From NCBI GenBank assembly GCA_963681505.1, contig OY811971.1:8303991-8367990 (forward strand): a stretch of DNA of 64,000 nt. The letters are read 5' to 3'. Source of the stretch: Eunapius fragilis (Eukaryota > Porifera > Demospongiae > Spongillida > Spongillidae). Every line of letters begins with the position of its first letter. Positions within the stretch are counted from its first letter, which is position 1. Both the position numbers and the translations under genes were made by a program. Shown one piece after another: positions 1 to 12,100 of the stretch. The notes below the pieces were generated by a model, which saw nothing but the letters and a program-made list of their open reading frames with translations, made no database searches and had not been told where the DNA came from.

Positions 1-179
1 TGGAAATATTAAAAGGAGTTGTGTTGTCCTCAATTCATGTGGTAACTTGCTGTAAATCAGGATCAGACTGCTGTTTTTAGTCAAAACTTGTAGCACGGAT
101 GACCCTACTACTCTGCGCTGTATCAACATTATGTTCCTCTTTGTCCATATCTGAATGAACCGCTGTTGCATCTAAATCA

Positions 180-1130
180 TGATGGCCACATTGCTTGCAG
201 GGTAATCGTGACAATGCATCAGTGTTACTGTGCTTCAGCCCAGGCCAATTCAGAATAGTGAAGTCATATTCTACGAGAACTTGTAGTCAATGAGCGATCT
301 GGCACTGGGGATCCTTGAAATTATACAGCCAGCCAAGAAAATTGCGATCAGTTCGAATAATTAAACTGCCACCCCCAAAGGTAGGAATAGAAATATTTGA
401 CTGCCCACACTACTGCCAGCATTTCACATCTACATGTAGTAGCACAATATTGCTTTCCAAAATATTGTCAACACCCAGCTAGCTCGTGTCTGTGCACCAA
501 GATGGCACTAATACTGGCATGAGTGTCAATAACAAATTTTCAGTCAAACTGTGGAAATGACAAGTTAGGAAATGATAATCCTTTCAGCTGGAAAAGGCTG
601 CATCACACGTATCCCGGATACTGAACTCTTGTTGTCACTTACGTGGTTTTAACTTCCAGCCAGTTTCCTTCAGTCACTTGAGATCTGCTGCCAAGTCAAT
701 CAAATTGTTCCTCCATTTCTTTGACTGAGGATGTTTATATCATCTAGGTATACCGAACAAGTAGTCCAACATAATCCAGCCAATGCCAAGCCCATCAACC
801 CCTGAAAGGTGCTAGGGGCATTGGTTAACTCAATGGCATTATGCAGAACTGGTGGAGACCAAATGGAGTTGCAACATGGTCTTCTCTTTATCAAGAGGAT
901 CCATTTCTCCTGGCAGTATCCACTGGCTAGGTCAATTATTGAGCACCACTTTGCTCGTGCCAAGGGTGTCCAATTCTCATCTATTCTGGGTGTGGGGGGA
1001 ACATTTTAAAAAAAGTTATCTATGCGACGATATTTTACACAATTCCTAAACAAACCTCATTGCCAAAAATTAAGTGATGACCATGATCTGTCAGCTGGTT
1101 GAATAATTCCTCCGTCCAACCTTCCCCTAA
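180..1130 (-). mobile_element. Ty3/Gypsy retroelement fossil (RT and RNase H part)
   Basis: On the minus strand the translation shows reverse-transcriptase landmarks of the Ty3/Gypsy family: a LDLASGY-like block, an APSTFQGLM-like block and YLDDI. Lower coordinates give an RNase H tail ending in the typical TDALSRL block. Only part of pol is present. No gag, integrase or long terminal repeats were recognised. The element is broken with several interruptions and looks old. Confidence 0.85.
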
Positions 1131-1146
1131 TGTCTCATTGATGGAA

Positions 1147-1182
1147 GTGTGTGTGTGTGTGTGTGTGTGTGGGGGGGGGGGG
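1147..1182. repeat. (GT)n microsatellite running into a G12 tract
   Basis: About twelve GT dinucleotides are followed directly by twelve G, close to the upstream edge of the Ty3/Gypsy fossil. It is one of many long G or C tracts in this window. Confidence 0.95.
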
Positions 1183-1415
1183 TTAATGTAATGATAATTA
1201 GTTCAAAAACTACACCATTATGTTGGATATCATTATGTATGGTAGAAGGATCCCTGCCGTACATGTATGTCAGGGCCTTCACAGCTTGGAGAGCGATCTT
1301 TTCATAGTTGTATCCGAGAACACCTTAATTAAAACTTAATACAATATTAAATGAGGCAGCACCTTAAAACTAATGTCATTATTGTACGCATTTAATGTTC
1401 TTATTGCAAATTTAC

Positions 1416-2295
1416 CTCTGCAAGTCTTTGCTTCTTCGCCTGGATTGTTAGGTTGATCGTATCCAACCCTGCCAGCAACTCGGTATGAAGCTTTAGGGTC
1501 TGAGCCCGAAGCTTTTTGGCTTCGGCCTTCATCTGAGCCTGAAGCTGTTCAGTCTCGGCCTGAAGCTTTAGGGTCTGATCCTGAAGCTCTTCATTCTCGG
1601 TCTGAAGCTTTCGGCCTTGGCCTTCATCTGAGCCTGAAGCTTTTCAGTCTTGGCCTGAAGCTTTTCAGTCTCGGCCTGAAGCTTTTCAGTCTTGGCCTGA
1701 AGCTTTAGGGTCTGATCCCGAAGCTCTTCATTCTCGGTCTGAAGCTTTTCAGCCTCGGCCTTCATCTGAGCATGAAGCTTTTTAGTCTTCTGAAGCTTTT
1801 CGGCCTCAGCCTTCATCTGGGCCTGAAGCTTTTCAGTCTGGGCCTTCAACTTGGTCTGATTAGTTTACGGCGTAAGACTTTATAATGGCCAGCTTGTATA
1901 GTGGTTTCTTAGCATACTGTCGCTAACAAATCGTTCGTAAGAAGCGTTGCTATGAAAACCCTCTGAAGCTTTTTTGGGAATCCAGTTGCAGTATACATAT
2001 GTACGTCTATTCTTTGCAATAATTCTTGTTTGAAACATACTTGTAGTGAGTGAAGAAAAAATCTGGTGCAGATTGTATAATCAGTATATCGGTGCTTTTC
2101 ATGCAAACCCCCATGAGTGTTACAACATTTGGTTACCTTAATGTTCTGAAAATGTAGATTTATAATAGGAATCTGTAGACGTGAATCACAAGCATACTTT
2201 AGGATTTCAACTTCCTTCAGGGCTTTAACCTTCACTTCTTCGCTGAACACATGTAAGGACATATCTGGTACCTGCACCGCTGTTTTCTTCATCAC
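1416..2295 (-). CDS. Partial unrecognised coiled-coil protein gene (two exons visible)
   Basis: Two minus-strand exons fit together. The first, 2295-2137, starts MMKKTAVQVPDMS and ends FQNIK before a GTAACC donor. The second, 1855-1416, follows an acceptor ending ATCAG and runs to CTTGCAGAG before a GTAAAT donor, so more exons should lie to the left. Both junctions are phase 0. The second exon is almost pure coiled coil made of seven-residue units such as AKTEKLQ, AETEKLQ and AQMKAEAEKLQ, encoded by 21-bp DNA repeats. One base appears to be missing near 1610, within a GAAAAGCTT-type unit; adding it restores the frame to the donor and makes the exon length a multiple of three. This could be a real indel or a sequencing or collapse error in the repeat. 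The family is not recognised. The start codon is the first Met of the open frame and could be internal. Confidence 0.55.
1480..1855 (-). repeat. 21-bp minisatellite encoding heptads
   Basis: Units of the type GCCTGAAGCTTTTCAGTCT recur many times with variants. Because 21 bp equals seven codons, the array encodes perfect coiled-coil heptads in the minus-strand gene. Copy-number change in such an array alters coiled-coil length without breaking the frame. Confidence 0.85.
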
Positions 2296-3495
2296 TTAAC
2301 TCATCCTGTATTTGACGATAACCAACTCACTTATTGCACCATGGATCTCTTGTTCCTTTAAACGTTTTACACCACCATTGCGTTCAAATCCTATATACCA
2401 CCACCATCATATATTGTATATTCTGTAGTTAGAAATCCAAGCTGCTGTTTCATTTCATCCAGCTAAGGTTGAGTGGTAAAGGCTTTTTAAAAATCCATTC
2501 AGATATTGTCTAAGATAGATATAGTTCTGAACTTTGGATCAATATTGTTTTCATGGTTTAAGCACCCGGCCTATCGGAGGCGCAACGCCAGAATTAGAAT
2601 TTGGAATGATTTTGAACCTTGTGGAATTTATATCAATGTATATTGCATCCGATCGATATATTCTGCGCTGTTAGCGCTATAAAGATAGCCACACGTGAGG
2701 GTGCACAAACTGTGCAATCGAATGTACAGTGGTGGGCCCTCCTGTGTGGCCATCTTTATATATTATACAAAAGTATTGCATGTCCAGAGTAGGTCGATGT
2801 TTTTAATACCAGGTCATCATATTTACTCGCCACAGAATTCATCCTATTTGTCATCAAATTTCATGTTTATTTTTCAATTTTTCACGCTTATTTTTTCATT
2901 GTGCCGAAGGAATAAGGTCTATTGGTTTTCTATTATCAACACTTTATAATACCACATTACATTTTTGGTGACCTGCACATAAGATTGCTAGGCAGTGCTG
3001 GACAAGTGGACAGTTAAATACGTTGCTGCTATACAGCTGGACAAAGGTCCGTGTTCTTAAATGCATGTGATGTTGTGTTGTAATTATTTACATTACAAGA
3101 TATAAATATTGACATTCAAAGAGAAAGTTATGCGTGCCCTACATGCATTACTTTTGGTTTGAGGTACACTCCAAGAGTGCACCGCTTAGATCAACCCATT
3201 TCATTCAGATAGCCACCCAGAGTCCACGACTCACCATTTTGCAGTGGTACGTCGACTACGTGGCCAGAAGCTATAACCAAATAAGGCTTGTTGAAGCCAA
3301 CACTTTTTGTCAACAGTGGTACTGCAGCTTTTTGTACAGTGGTGTGATAACTGTCACTTGCTTTGAATCCAGATATGTGAAAGCTGTCTCCATTGTGTTT
3401 GTAGCCATCTCCTTAGTGTTTTCTAATTCTGCTGCATGCGCATTTTGAAAACATGTGTTATAACTATGGAAACAAAAGTATATCTGTATCACAAT

Positions 3496-3938
3496 CATAG
3501 GCGGCCCCAGCGCTTACCGAAGGGAGGGGTCAACCCCTCGAAGGGCGCCAAAAGGGGAGGGGCCAACCCACAAAGGGCGCCAAAGGGGGAGGGGCATTAT
3601 CGATTTTGCAATCTTAAGGCGTTTCTTCACTAGCAAAGGCAAACCGGATCGATCCGCATTGTGGCCAATGAATTTAATCAGTGAGTACATTGATCCATAT
3701 ACACTGATTAAATTCATTGACCACAATGCGGATCGATCCGGTTTGCCTTTGCTAGTGAAGAAACGCCTTTAGTCATTTGTTAATCGCTATTTGTACGCTC
3801 AGATGCGTGTTAGTAGCTATTTTACACATAGTTACATGTAGTAATCATATTGCAACGCTACAGTAAAATTCTTATAGGGGCTGGGGGGCGCCATAACCAG
3901 GGGAGGGGGGGTGCCATGGCCCCCTGGGGCCGCCTATG
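3496..3938. mobile_element. MITE with 15-bp terminal inverted repeats and a nested palindrome
   Basis: The ends are exact inverted repeats, CATAGGCGGCCCCAG at the left and CTGGGGCCGCCTATG at the right. They are flanked by a direct ACAAT pentamer (3,491-3,495 and 3,939-3,943) that looks like a target-site duplication. Inside is a 154-bp near-perfect palindrome (3,616-3,769) with arms of about 68 bp and a short loop. There is no coding capacity. The superfamily is not certain. Confidence 0.85.
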
Positions 3939-5059
3939 ACAATGACGATGAACGCCCTAGTGTGTGCCCCATCAAGTACATGTACTTTTACCAGAGGGAA
4001 CATTATCACTGCTTGCACGCTAATGCTTCTTTCAAAACAATCAAGAATGGATTACGCTATGTAAAACATTCAAACTACAAGTATACCGGTCATGATATGT
4101 GCAGCTATGACTCACTCCAAACATTTCTTCTTCAAATCTTGACTTCTTTGGCAATTGTCAGCTTTTAGAAATGTGATCTTTGTACATCTTCGCTAGCTCA
4201 TCTGAATTCTTAATGGCTAGTCCTTGTCCAGAAGATTTAAACTTCTCAACTTTTGTACATGAAGCCCATGAAGTTGATTGTAAATATCTTCGGAATGATG
4301 CATCGCAAACTAAACCATCTTTGGACTTCTATAGGCACAGGACTGCTTTGTAAATATGCAAAATGTAGTTCTACTATATTGCACAATCAAGAAGATACAG
4401 CGTTTTAAAGACCGCGTAATTTGGCTCGTTTATGGCCGTTTTTCACGCACAATTACGCGCGATTATGCCGTTTTTTTTCCACTGGGAACATAAGAACATC
4501 TTGAATATTTAGTGCACCTTAAAGAAATTGAAGCCTTGACCACCAGCTTTCAATACACTGCAAAACAATGTATATCGTGTCCCGTAGCATACATAACCTT
4601 ACACTATTTCTGATAGAGATGCCAAAAATAAAACTTCTAGACCTGCATAGCCGTCTGCATGATGATGTCTTAAAACCATCAGGCATATAGCAATGCTTGT
4701 ATTTTCTGTGCCACAATCACTTCTGACCTGCACAGGACATCCTAAACGTTAATGTAATATACATGTACATGTTAGGTAATGCAAACAAAAATGGTCTGTT
4801 ACTATGAATGTCACTGCACAAAAGAGCAAATTCTAGCACATGTATGCAGCAAAGTTAAACCCCTAACCTTTTAAAAAGAAAATCACGCCTATGCCAACAA
4901 TGTAAAGTGGCCAACAAATACTTGATACTTCTGCTCTTATATGAAGTCGAAGTACTACTCCAACAGAAGCAAATACACTGGTTAACAGTGCATTATATCC
5001 ATTTCAGGTGTGCAGTCAACTAGGCCAGTGACCTTCCTTAATCGGAAGTCTCGGAAGTA

Positions 5060-5519
5060 CCGAAAACACACTGTACATTTTCAAGATTTTGTCCATTCAC
5101 TTGGCTATTCCCGCAACATGCATCTGACAAATACCTATCGTTCATAAGCTTGTAGAGCTAGCAATTTCCAAATCTACAATGTACTTTTTAATATGCTTAG
5201 TGCAAAAGACCTGTTTACTACCCCCTTCATTTAACATGTTGCTCTGATCTTCCCAACATTACTTTTGTAGCACTTGAAGTTGCTTTACGATTTACCGCAA
5301 ATACATCTTTTAGCAATGCAGTATTGATTGTATTTTACAATCTTTGAAGAATTGCAAAGAAAGTAAAAGTATTTTCTGAATTAATAACCATTTATACTGT
5401 ACAATGAGATTTTGGTTTGTTCTTAGATCATATGAGTTTTCTAAAAATAAATTTTAACTTCGCGTCCTACGAGTAGGACGATAATCCTATGCATAGGACG
5501 ATGGGAAATTAAAGGTTAA
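5060..5519. mobile_element. Dispersed TTAA-type repeat, copy 1
   Basis: This stretch is about 90% alike, by eye, to 17,223-17,681. Its right end carries two neighbouring palindromes, GTCCTACGAGTAGGAC and TCCTATGCATAGGA, then GGGAAATTAAAGG and a TTAA. The left part of the longer copy is not present here, so this copy is truncated or only partly homologous. Confidence 0.75.
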
Positions 5520-5784
5520 GGATCATTTGATAGAAGCTCTTTGGAGTTCATGGAAAATCAAACCATTTGAAAACATGAAAAACTACCAGAAGGGTGGTGT
5601 TGCTAGACACTGTCTCATTTATCGTTGTTCGTCATACCCCACTATGTTTAATTGAGACCCATGAAACCTATGCTGGCAGAGCTTACAATTACTGAATGCA
5701 TGGCAGAATTTTGTAATTACATTAACATGCATACTTGCTGTTATGTTAAAACGTGTCTAAGTGATTCTTTGTTCATACATGTAG

Positions 5785-8700
5785 GAAATTGTCCCAGAGT
5801 TAAAAGCATTTCAGAATGACCAAGGCCCAGCTCGAGGTGTATTGGCCATAGCTACAACTCGATTGGAGGATTTATCGTGGATCCAAACTTTGAATAATCA
5901 TCAGATATTTTGTTGGGGGATTGTGGCTACTTGCTGTTCAAAGACCTCTGCTAGTATTTCAACTGACACTTTTGATTGGATCTACTCCAATGACTATGTC
6001 ATACTCCAGCTTGGTAAAATCTATGCCAGCTATTATAAGTGCCTTCAACCAGGCGAGCGGGAGAAGATTATGGATAGCATTCTTCCCACTGGCATAGTTC
6101 ATCTCCCTAGTGATGATATCCACATATTTTTTGAATGGGTCAGGAAGCTCCAAATGGTTCTGCTTAACTGGCAGAAGAAGGTAACTGAGGGTGATGTCAA
6201 TTATGATGACATTCTGCAATATGCCAATAGCCAAGCCAAACTGCTCCACTTCGAAAATCTGGTCTGCCCAGGACATGCAGAAATAGATTCCCAAGATATT
6301 AAATCAAGATTTCTAGATCATTTTGAAAAAGTCAATGCTCACTTGATTAAATATATGCCTGGAAATGTAGAAGCGAATTATTGTATTTTGCCCCAAGTTC
6401 TTCATGGATATGGTGTTCTATTGCCTTCCAATTTTACAAAGCATTTGATTTTTCCAGGACAAAAGCTACCTCTATCAGGAGAACAACGTTTAGTCCATTC
6501 TATTAATCCATGTAGAACTGGCTTATTTCAGCCCCCAGTTAAAGTGTCCCTTGAAGCAACAAAGGCTCTCACATTGAACATGCTTTGTGAAATGGCTAAA
6601 CAGCTCGACCAGTATATAAAACCTCTACTGGAGCACATGGAGATGTTGGTGTTCTTCAACCTTCATCATAGTCAGATATTCAATAACTGTGTCCTCCATC
6701 AACTGAGGGAAGTGGTGTCAGCAAAAAAGGCAGCCTCTTCTGCCCACCCCTCAATGATATCCTGTCTTGTAATCCCATCTCCTCAGAAGATGAGCAAGGG
6801 TAAAGAGGATGGTGTGTCCATTCAAAACCTGGCAAATGCTCTGAATGCTACTAGGTCCTATCTTGTCAAACTGATACTAGGGACAGCAACATACTCTGAG
6901 ATCATTGCTGAAGGCGGGGAACTAAAGTTGGAGACCATCAATATTGAGGCGGAGTCCAATACCCTTACAACCTTCTTTGCCACCCTAGAGATTGCTTCCC
7001 ACGTCAAGAGCCATGAGGGACTGAAGGGTATTTTATGTATGCTGGAATTATTCAAGTACACCTCTGTACATATTCCAACGATTCATAATGTTTGTAAGCA
7101 GTATAGATTGGATGGTTGTTTAATGGATCCCAACTTGAGCAGACTGGTGAAGTTAGCTGCAGATGTGGAGGGAAGTAGGGAAAACTTGAGACCTGTTGAG
7201 GCAATGGAAAAAATAACTGTTGTCAGGGCCTCTTTGTGTCTTAACAAACCTGGGTCACATGTCAACAGCCTTGACCTATTTGATGCCATAGCCAACAGTG
7301 CTGCATTCTTTCAATTTGTCAGGGACGAAAGGTTTGATGAGGTAAATGGCCAGGCAGTGTTTGATCAGCAGTACCAACTCATCACAGCTCAGCTACAGCA
7401 TGAGGAGTACAATGAAAATGTCCTAAACCATCTCGTTGCAGCCTACAAGTTCATCTTACCATTCATGGATAGCAAACAGAACTTTGAGAAGCTGATGAGC
7501 AAGGTAACCAGTCTTGATGTCTCCGGTGGGTTAAAGCAGCTGGAGACTGTCAACTCTAACATCACCCTCATTCGTCTGTGGTTCTCTAGAGCTGAGGTTA
7601 GAGTCCAAACCATACGTACATTATGTATGTAGTACTGCATGTGCTGTATTCTACTAGTACGGGTACGCATTTTTTCACTTTTTTCTGATTACAGGGCGAT
7701 ACCTTGCAGAACATGGCAAATGATTTAGACTGCATCATTCAAACTGGCAACTACCTGATTGAGTTTACCTCCAGTGAAGGCATTGTGATGAGTTTACATT
7801 ACTGCCCAGCATATCATTCTCAGCTTGATCAACCACCAAGCCAGGAGGATGTATCTTCCCAAATCTCTCAACCTGTACAATCATATCAGAAAGAAAGCTC
7901 AGCAGGTAAGGAGAGATGGTCAAAAGAACAAATTGGTGATTTTGTAAGGAAGCTGGGATTCTTGGATGCTGAAAAGGAAGGAGGTGACAAGATTAGGCGC
8001 TTTCTACATTTGAATGAGGTGTGTGTATATATTTTATATGTTTATTGTGCAGGGACATGCTCAGTATTTGCTTCTTGCATGTAGGTTACTACAAAAATGT
8101 TGCAACTGTACAATCAATTGAGTTATCTAGGATGTCTTGACTTCAACAAAGATGCAAGGAAGAATACCATTCCATGCAACATAGAAAATCCTGATATATT
8201 GGTACTAAAATTAGAGGCATGCAGAATGGACTAGTTTTTAATTTTTCTTTGCCCAGGTTCAAGAACTTGAAGGGCAACTGTCACAATGGAAGCAGGAATT
8301 GTCTAAGCTTTGTGCTCATAATAACTGGATGCTATTCTTTCGTGAACCTAAACGTCTTCTCCTGATTAAAGAACTGAATGACTGGATGTCACTATCATGC
8401 CTGCAAGATATAAAAGATGTGCAAGGTTTGAAAGAGAAAATGCATATCATGAGCCAAAGCATGAAAAATGAAGCAATTCTATCAGCATTAGAATGCGAAA
8501 TTCGAGCACTTTCAGTGCTAAAAGTCAGTAGTGGCAATTCATTCTTGCCAAACGTGATGTGGGTATGTAAAGGGCTAAGTGAACAAGTAGTGATAAACAT
8601 TGTGAGAGAAATAAGCTTCTTGTGTATCAATAATCCTGTTGTGTTTGATGATATGAAGAATAATGTAAAGGTAGGTTATATGGTGTGTCATTGTTAGCTA

Positions 8701-9109
8701 ATCAATGCATGTGTTTTTTCAGGCAATACTTAACAAGCAGCAACATGACATCACAATCCCCTCCCCTATGCATGCTGTCAGCATGTTTCTTTCGGCACTG
8801 CTGCAAAATCACACACTCCCAATGCGCAACAGTGCTGTTGTTGATCATGAAGAGTCCCAGAGTATCCCTAGAATGTCTTTTGCTCCAGTACCTTCTCATG
8901 TATTGCATTCGTGCCCAGATTTCACCCAGAAGGAGCTGGTTGCTCTAATCTTGAATATTTTTGGTGGTGTCCCTGAAGCATTTCAAATCTTCCATTGCCA
9001 GGCCTCCGCTACTCTGGAAGAACTGGATTTATTTCTGCAGAGAACTATGAAATTTCCGATTAAACACCTGATTCTTGAAGTCAGCGAGCTGCCTTTTCAT
9101 CTTCAGGAG
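5785..9109 (+). CDS. RNF213-like gene, exons 1-4: stalk region
   Basis: These four exons give residues 1-979 of the visible protein. The first exon is unusually long (1,812 nt) and opens directly behind an acceptor, EIVPELKAFQ, with no Met, so coding continues upstream of it. The content is helical with no catalytic motif, as expected for the long stalk arm that precedes the AAA ring in RNF213. Blocks such as TLIRLWFSRAE and GDFVRKLGFLD fit that part of the family, as judged from memory. The donor of exon 1 (GAG then GTTAGA) is weak, but it is the one that keeps the frame into GDTLQNMANDLD. Introns 2 and 3 are 238 and 52 bp. Confidence 0.8.
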
Positions 9110-12100
9110 GTGAGTTTGTGGGCACAAATTTAGTGTCATTTCACATTATGTAAACACTCTGATCAGCATCTAATGCAATTTTACTTGGAAATGGAACATC
9201 GTCACTCGGGGCAAACATATTGTTTGCACTATATTGAAAAAAAGCCGTCGCATCTACGGGATATGCCTTGGATCACCTTAATTGAACACAAAGTTAGTTT
9301 CTTTTTTACTTGATTACTTGCATGAATGATTTAATCAGCAGATTCAAATTTGATGCTGTAGTAATTGTTCTCACATGAGAGTGCTTAGTACATTGTAATT
9401 ATACCATAACAGAAGTGATTTTTAAAAACTTCTGTTCCTTACCCATTAATATCTTTAGGTTCTGTTTAAGAGTAAACAGTGTTTAACGGCATGACAGTTG
9501 GTTTTGTGGGCTTATCAGGGGGCGCCTCCTGGGTTGGGGCTCGTGCATTCTAGAACAGCCTTTGTTCAGGGAGGCCTTCAAACCAATTGGTTAGATTCTG
9601 GGCAGCTACCATATAAGCCCCTCCTTCCTTGTGCCATATTGCACACATTTGGCATTGGGAAGGAGAGTGCTTTCCCACCCTCCCACACCCCATGTTTCCT
9701 ATTTGTACAGTGTCTTTTGATATTATATGGTCGGCAGGCGGAGTCCTACGGGCTTTCCCTTAAATCTGGATATCTGGACCAGCGTCCAGATCTGGGATAC
9801 AGCTTCCAGCTCGTGGCCTGCATCACACTGGACCTGTTTAGCCCGGGATCCCCTTGCATATGGCTAGCCCAGTCTGGACAAGCGTCTGGTTCTGGGACAC
9901 TAGTTCCAGCTTGTGGCACGCATCACACTGGTCCTGGCTAGCCTTGGGGGTAGGGTGCAACCCCTATTCGCCCGTGGGATACTCCTGCCTGGCCCCCTGT
10001 TGTGGCAATCAGTCAAAAATAACCACAGCGCTTGCTGGGTTGGGGCTGTGGTTAATTTATATTTGTGCCTCTTAGGCTAAAACCAACTGCAAGAGATAGT
10101 TACACAAAGGTTAATATTGATTGATTGAGCTGTGAACATGAAATAGTTCGCAATTTTTTCACTCTGTAATACAGGTGGAACTTGTAAATTGGAACGTCTT
10201 TCAAGATATGCTTACTCAGCCATTTGTACAGCTTGTGTATGGAAATGCAGGTATGTGGTCATATATTCCTGGCAGGTACAATTTTTATGTACACCCAGGT
10301 TGAATTTGGGCATATGTGAGCTGTACAAATCTAAATTATTTCTGTATTGTTGTGCGACCCTCAAGTACCCCAATTACATGCAGTTAATGGTTTTTGTTGC
10401 TAGGGTCATGCTTAGTTTCAGTATTCTATTGCGTATTCATGTTATTGTGGGTAATGGAAATACACATTATTCATGTTATTTTACATGGCAGGTGATGGGA
10501 AGACACATTACATAAAAGGACAGCTCAGTCGGAGTCCATTATGCTGTATAATTGCTGTAAATGAAGCCTTCACCCCTCTTAGTGCCATTAGAAAGCTGAG
10601 GCATCTACCTTCTGAACAGCCAGATTGTGCGATATTCTTTAACTTTACGCTACTTCTCTCTGGTGGGGAAAGTAGCTCTAAAATCGTAAAGGTGAGTTTA
10701 GACATATATGAACGACTGAATTGTGTCCCTTGCCATTATGGAATAGCAAACTACTGTATAATAAGCATGAAATGGAATCAGTGAATATATAAATAGAAGA
10801 TACAAATCTGTGTACTTGATGCGCTACTGTAAAATCCCAAATAAACCCGGCGGCATCTATTTGTGACTACAATCATGAATCCCTCCCCCACCCCCAATTA
10901 AAAACAGCACTGCTGTGACGACAAACCCAGGCTTCGCCAGGTTTTTGGATTGCATTCATGGATTGTCTATGCATGTGTCAATACTATTGAGGTCGAAATG
11001 TCATGGCTAGTTGGAACAGATGTACATGTAGGTTCTTTTGCATCATGAACTTCATCAGGTTCACCCAAAACATCTATGTGAGAGAAACTGTCAATCCATT
11101 CATGGTGTGGTCCCATAAATTCGACTGTTTCTTACCATATCAATATAAACCAGGAAAGTATGCTATCACTGCATCAAAATCCAAAAAGCCCTTCTCTTCA
11201 ATTAAACACACAATTTATGCCCTAAGTATATGTAGTGCATGCACTCAAATTACACATTGCGTAAGTCCAAACATGTTGCTCTTGATGACGGCATCCATCA
11301 TACTTCATTCCTCTTCGTTTGCAGTAAATACCTTGTTGCCCTAGACAATGCATCTGCATTATTATTATTATGGTCACCGGATCTGTAGATAGCTGTATAT
11401 TGGTATGGCTCAAGTATTGAGCTCCACCTACATGACCAAGGTTATTATCCTTCAACTTATTGAGCCACTCAAGCGATTTGTGATAGATCTGAATAACAAA
11501 AGTCCATCCCAGCAGATGAACCCTGAAAGCTGGTTAGTACAGCCTCAGAGCACATTAGATTCTTCAGCTTTTCAAATGTTTTCTTTGTTTTATCCTTCAG
11601 TTTGATTGAATTAGGAAGCACCTTCTTGATTAGATTGGATAAGGAGTCGCATAGTCAGGTACGAACTTCCTGTAATATCCGGTAAGTCCCACAAATGTCC
11701 TGATCTCTCTCTTTGTCTCGGCAATGGAAATTTCTCAATAGCCTCCACCTTATTCATCTCGGACTTCACTACAGTATGTTGTTCCTAACAATGTGCCTGA
11801 GATAGATGCATTGACTCCTCGCAAACTAACATTTCCCTAGTTTCAGCCTTCCTTATTCGCTCTAGTATGTTTGTCAAGTGCTCCAAATGCTCCTCCCAGG
11901 TTTCACTGTTAATGAAGACGTTGTCAATGTAAGCATCTGAATACTCTCGTGATTCTTGTAGAATTCTGTGCATTAACCTTTGGAATGATGCTGGTGCCAC
12001 TCAATCCAAACGGCATGACTTTAAATTCATGAAGACCCCAGGGAGTGATAAACGCTGTTTTATATTGATCTTTCTCTGCTACAAGAAACTGCCAGTAGCC

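Larger units (their letters stand above)
2296..5784. other. No gene seen; small mobile elements only
   Basis: Short open frames on both strands have no family signature or splice structure. Near 2,340-2,400 there is a short stretch resembling the arm of the foldback family seen at 34.6 and 60.8 kb (blocks such as TTTTACACCACC and CCTATATACCACCA). A 443-bp inverted-repeat element lies at 3,496-3,938, and a TTAA-type repeat copy at 5,060-5,519. The 5' exons of the RNF213-like gene were not found here and probably lie left of the window. Confidence 0.6.

Noticed and set aside
3134-3448. Plus-strand frame of 104 codons, and its antisense
   Set aside because: No family resemblance, no splice sites, biased composition; likely chance.
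5520-5605. Coding-like stretch LIEALWSSWKIKPFENMKNY just upstream of the first accepted exon
   Set aside because: It begins at the edge of a TTAA repeat, and no donor gives phase 0 into the exon at 5,785. It may be a damaged upstream exon, but the splice evidence is missing.
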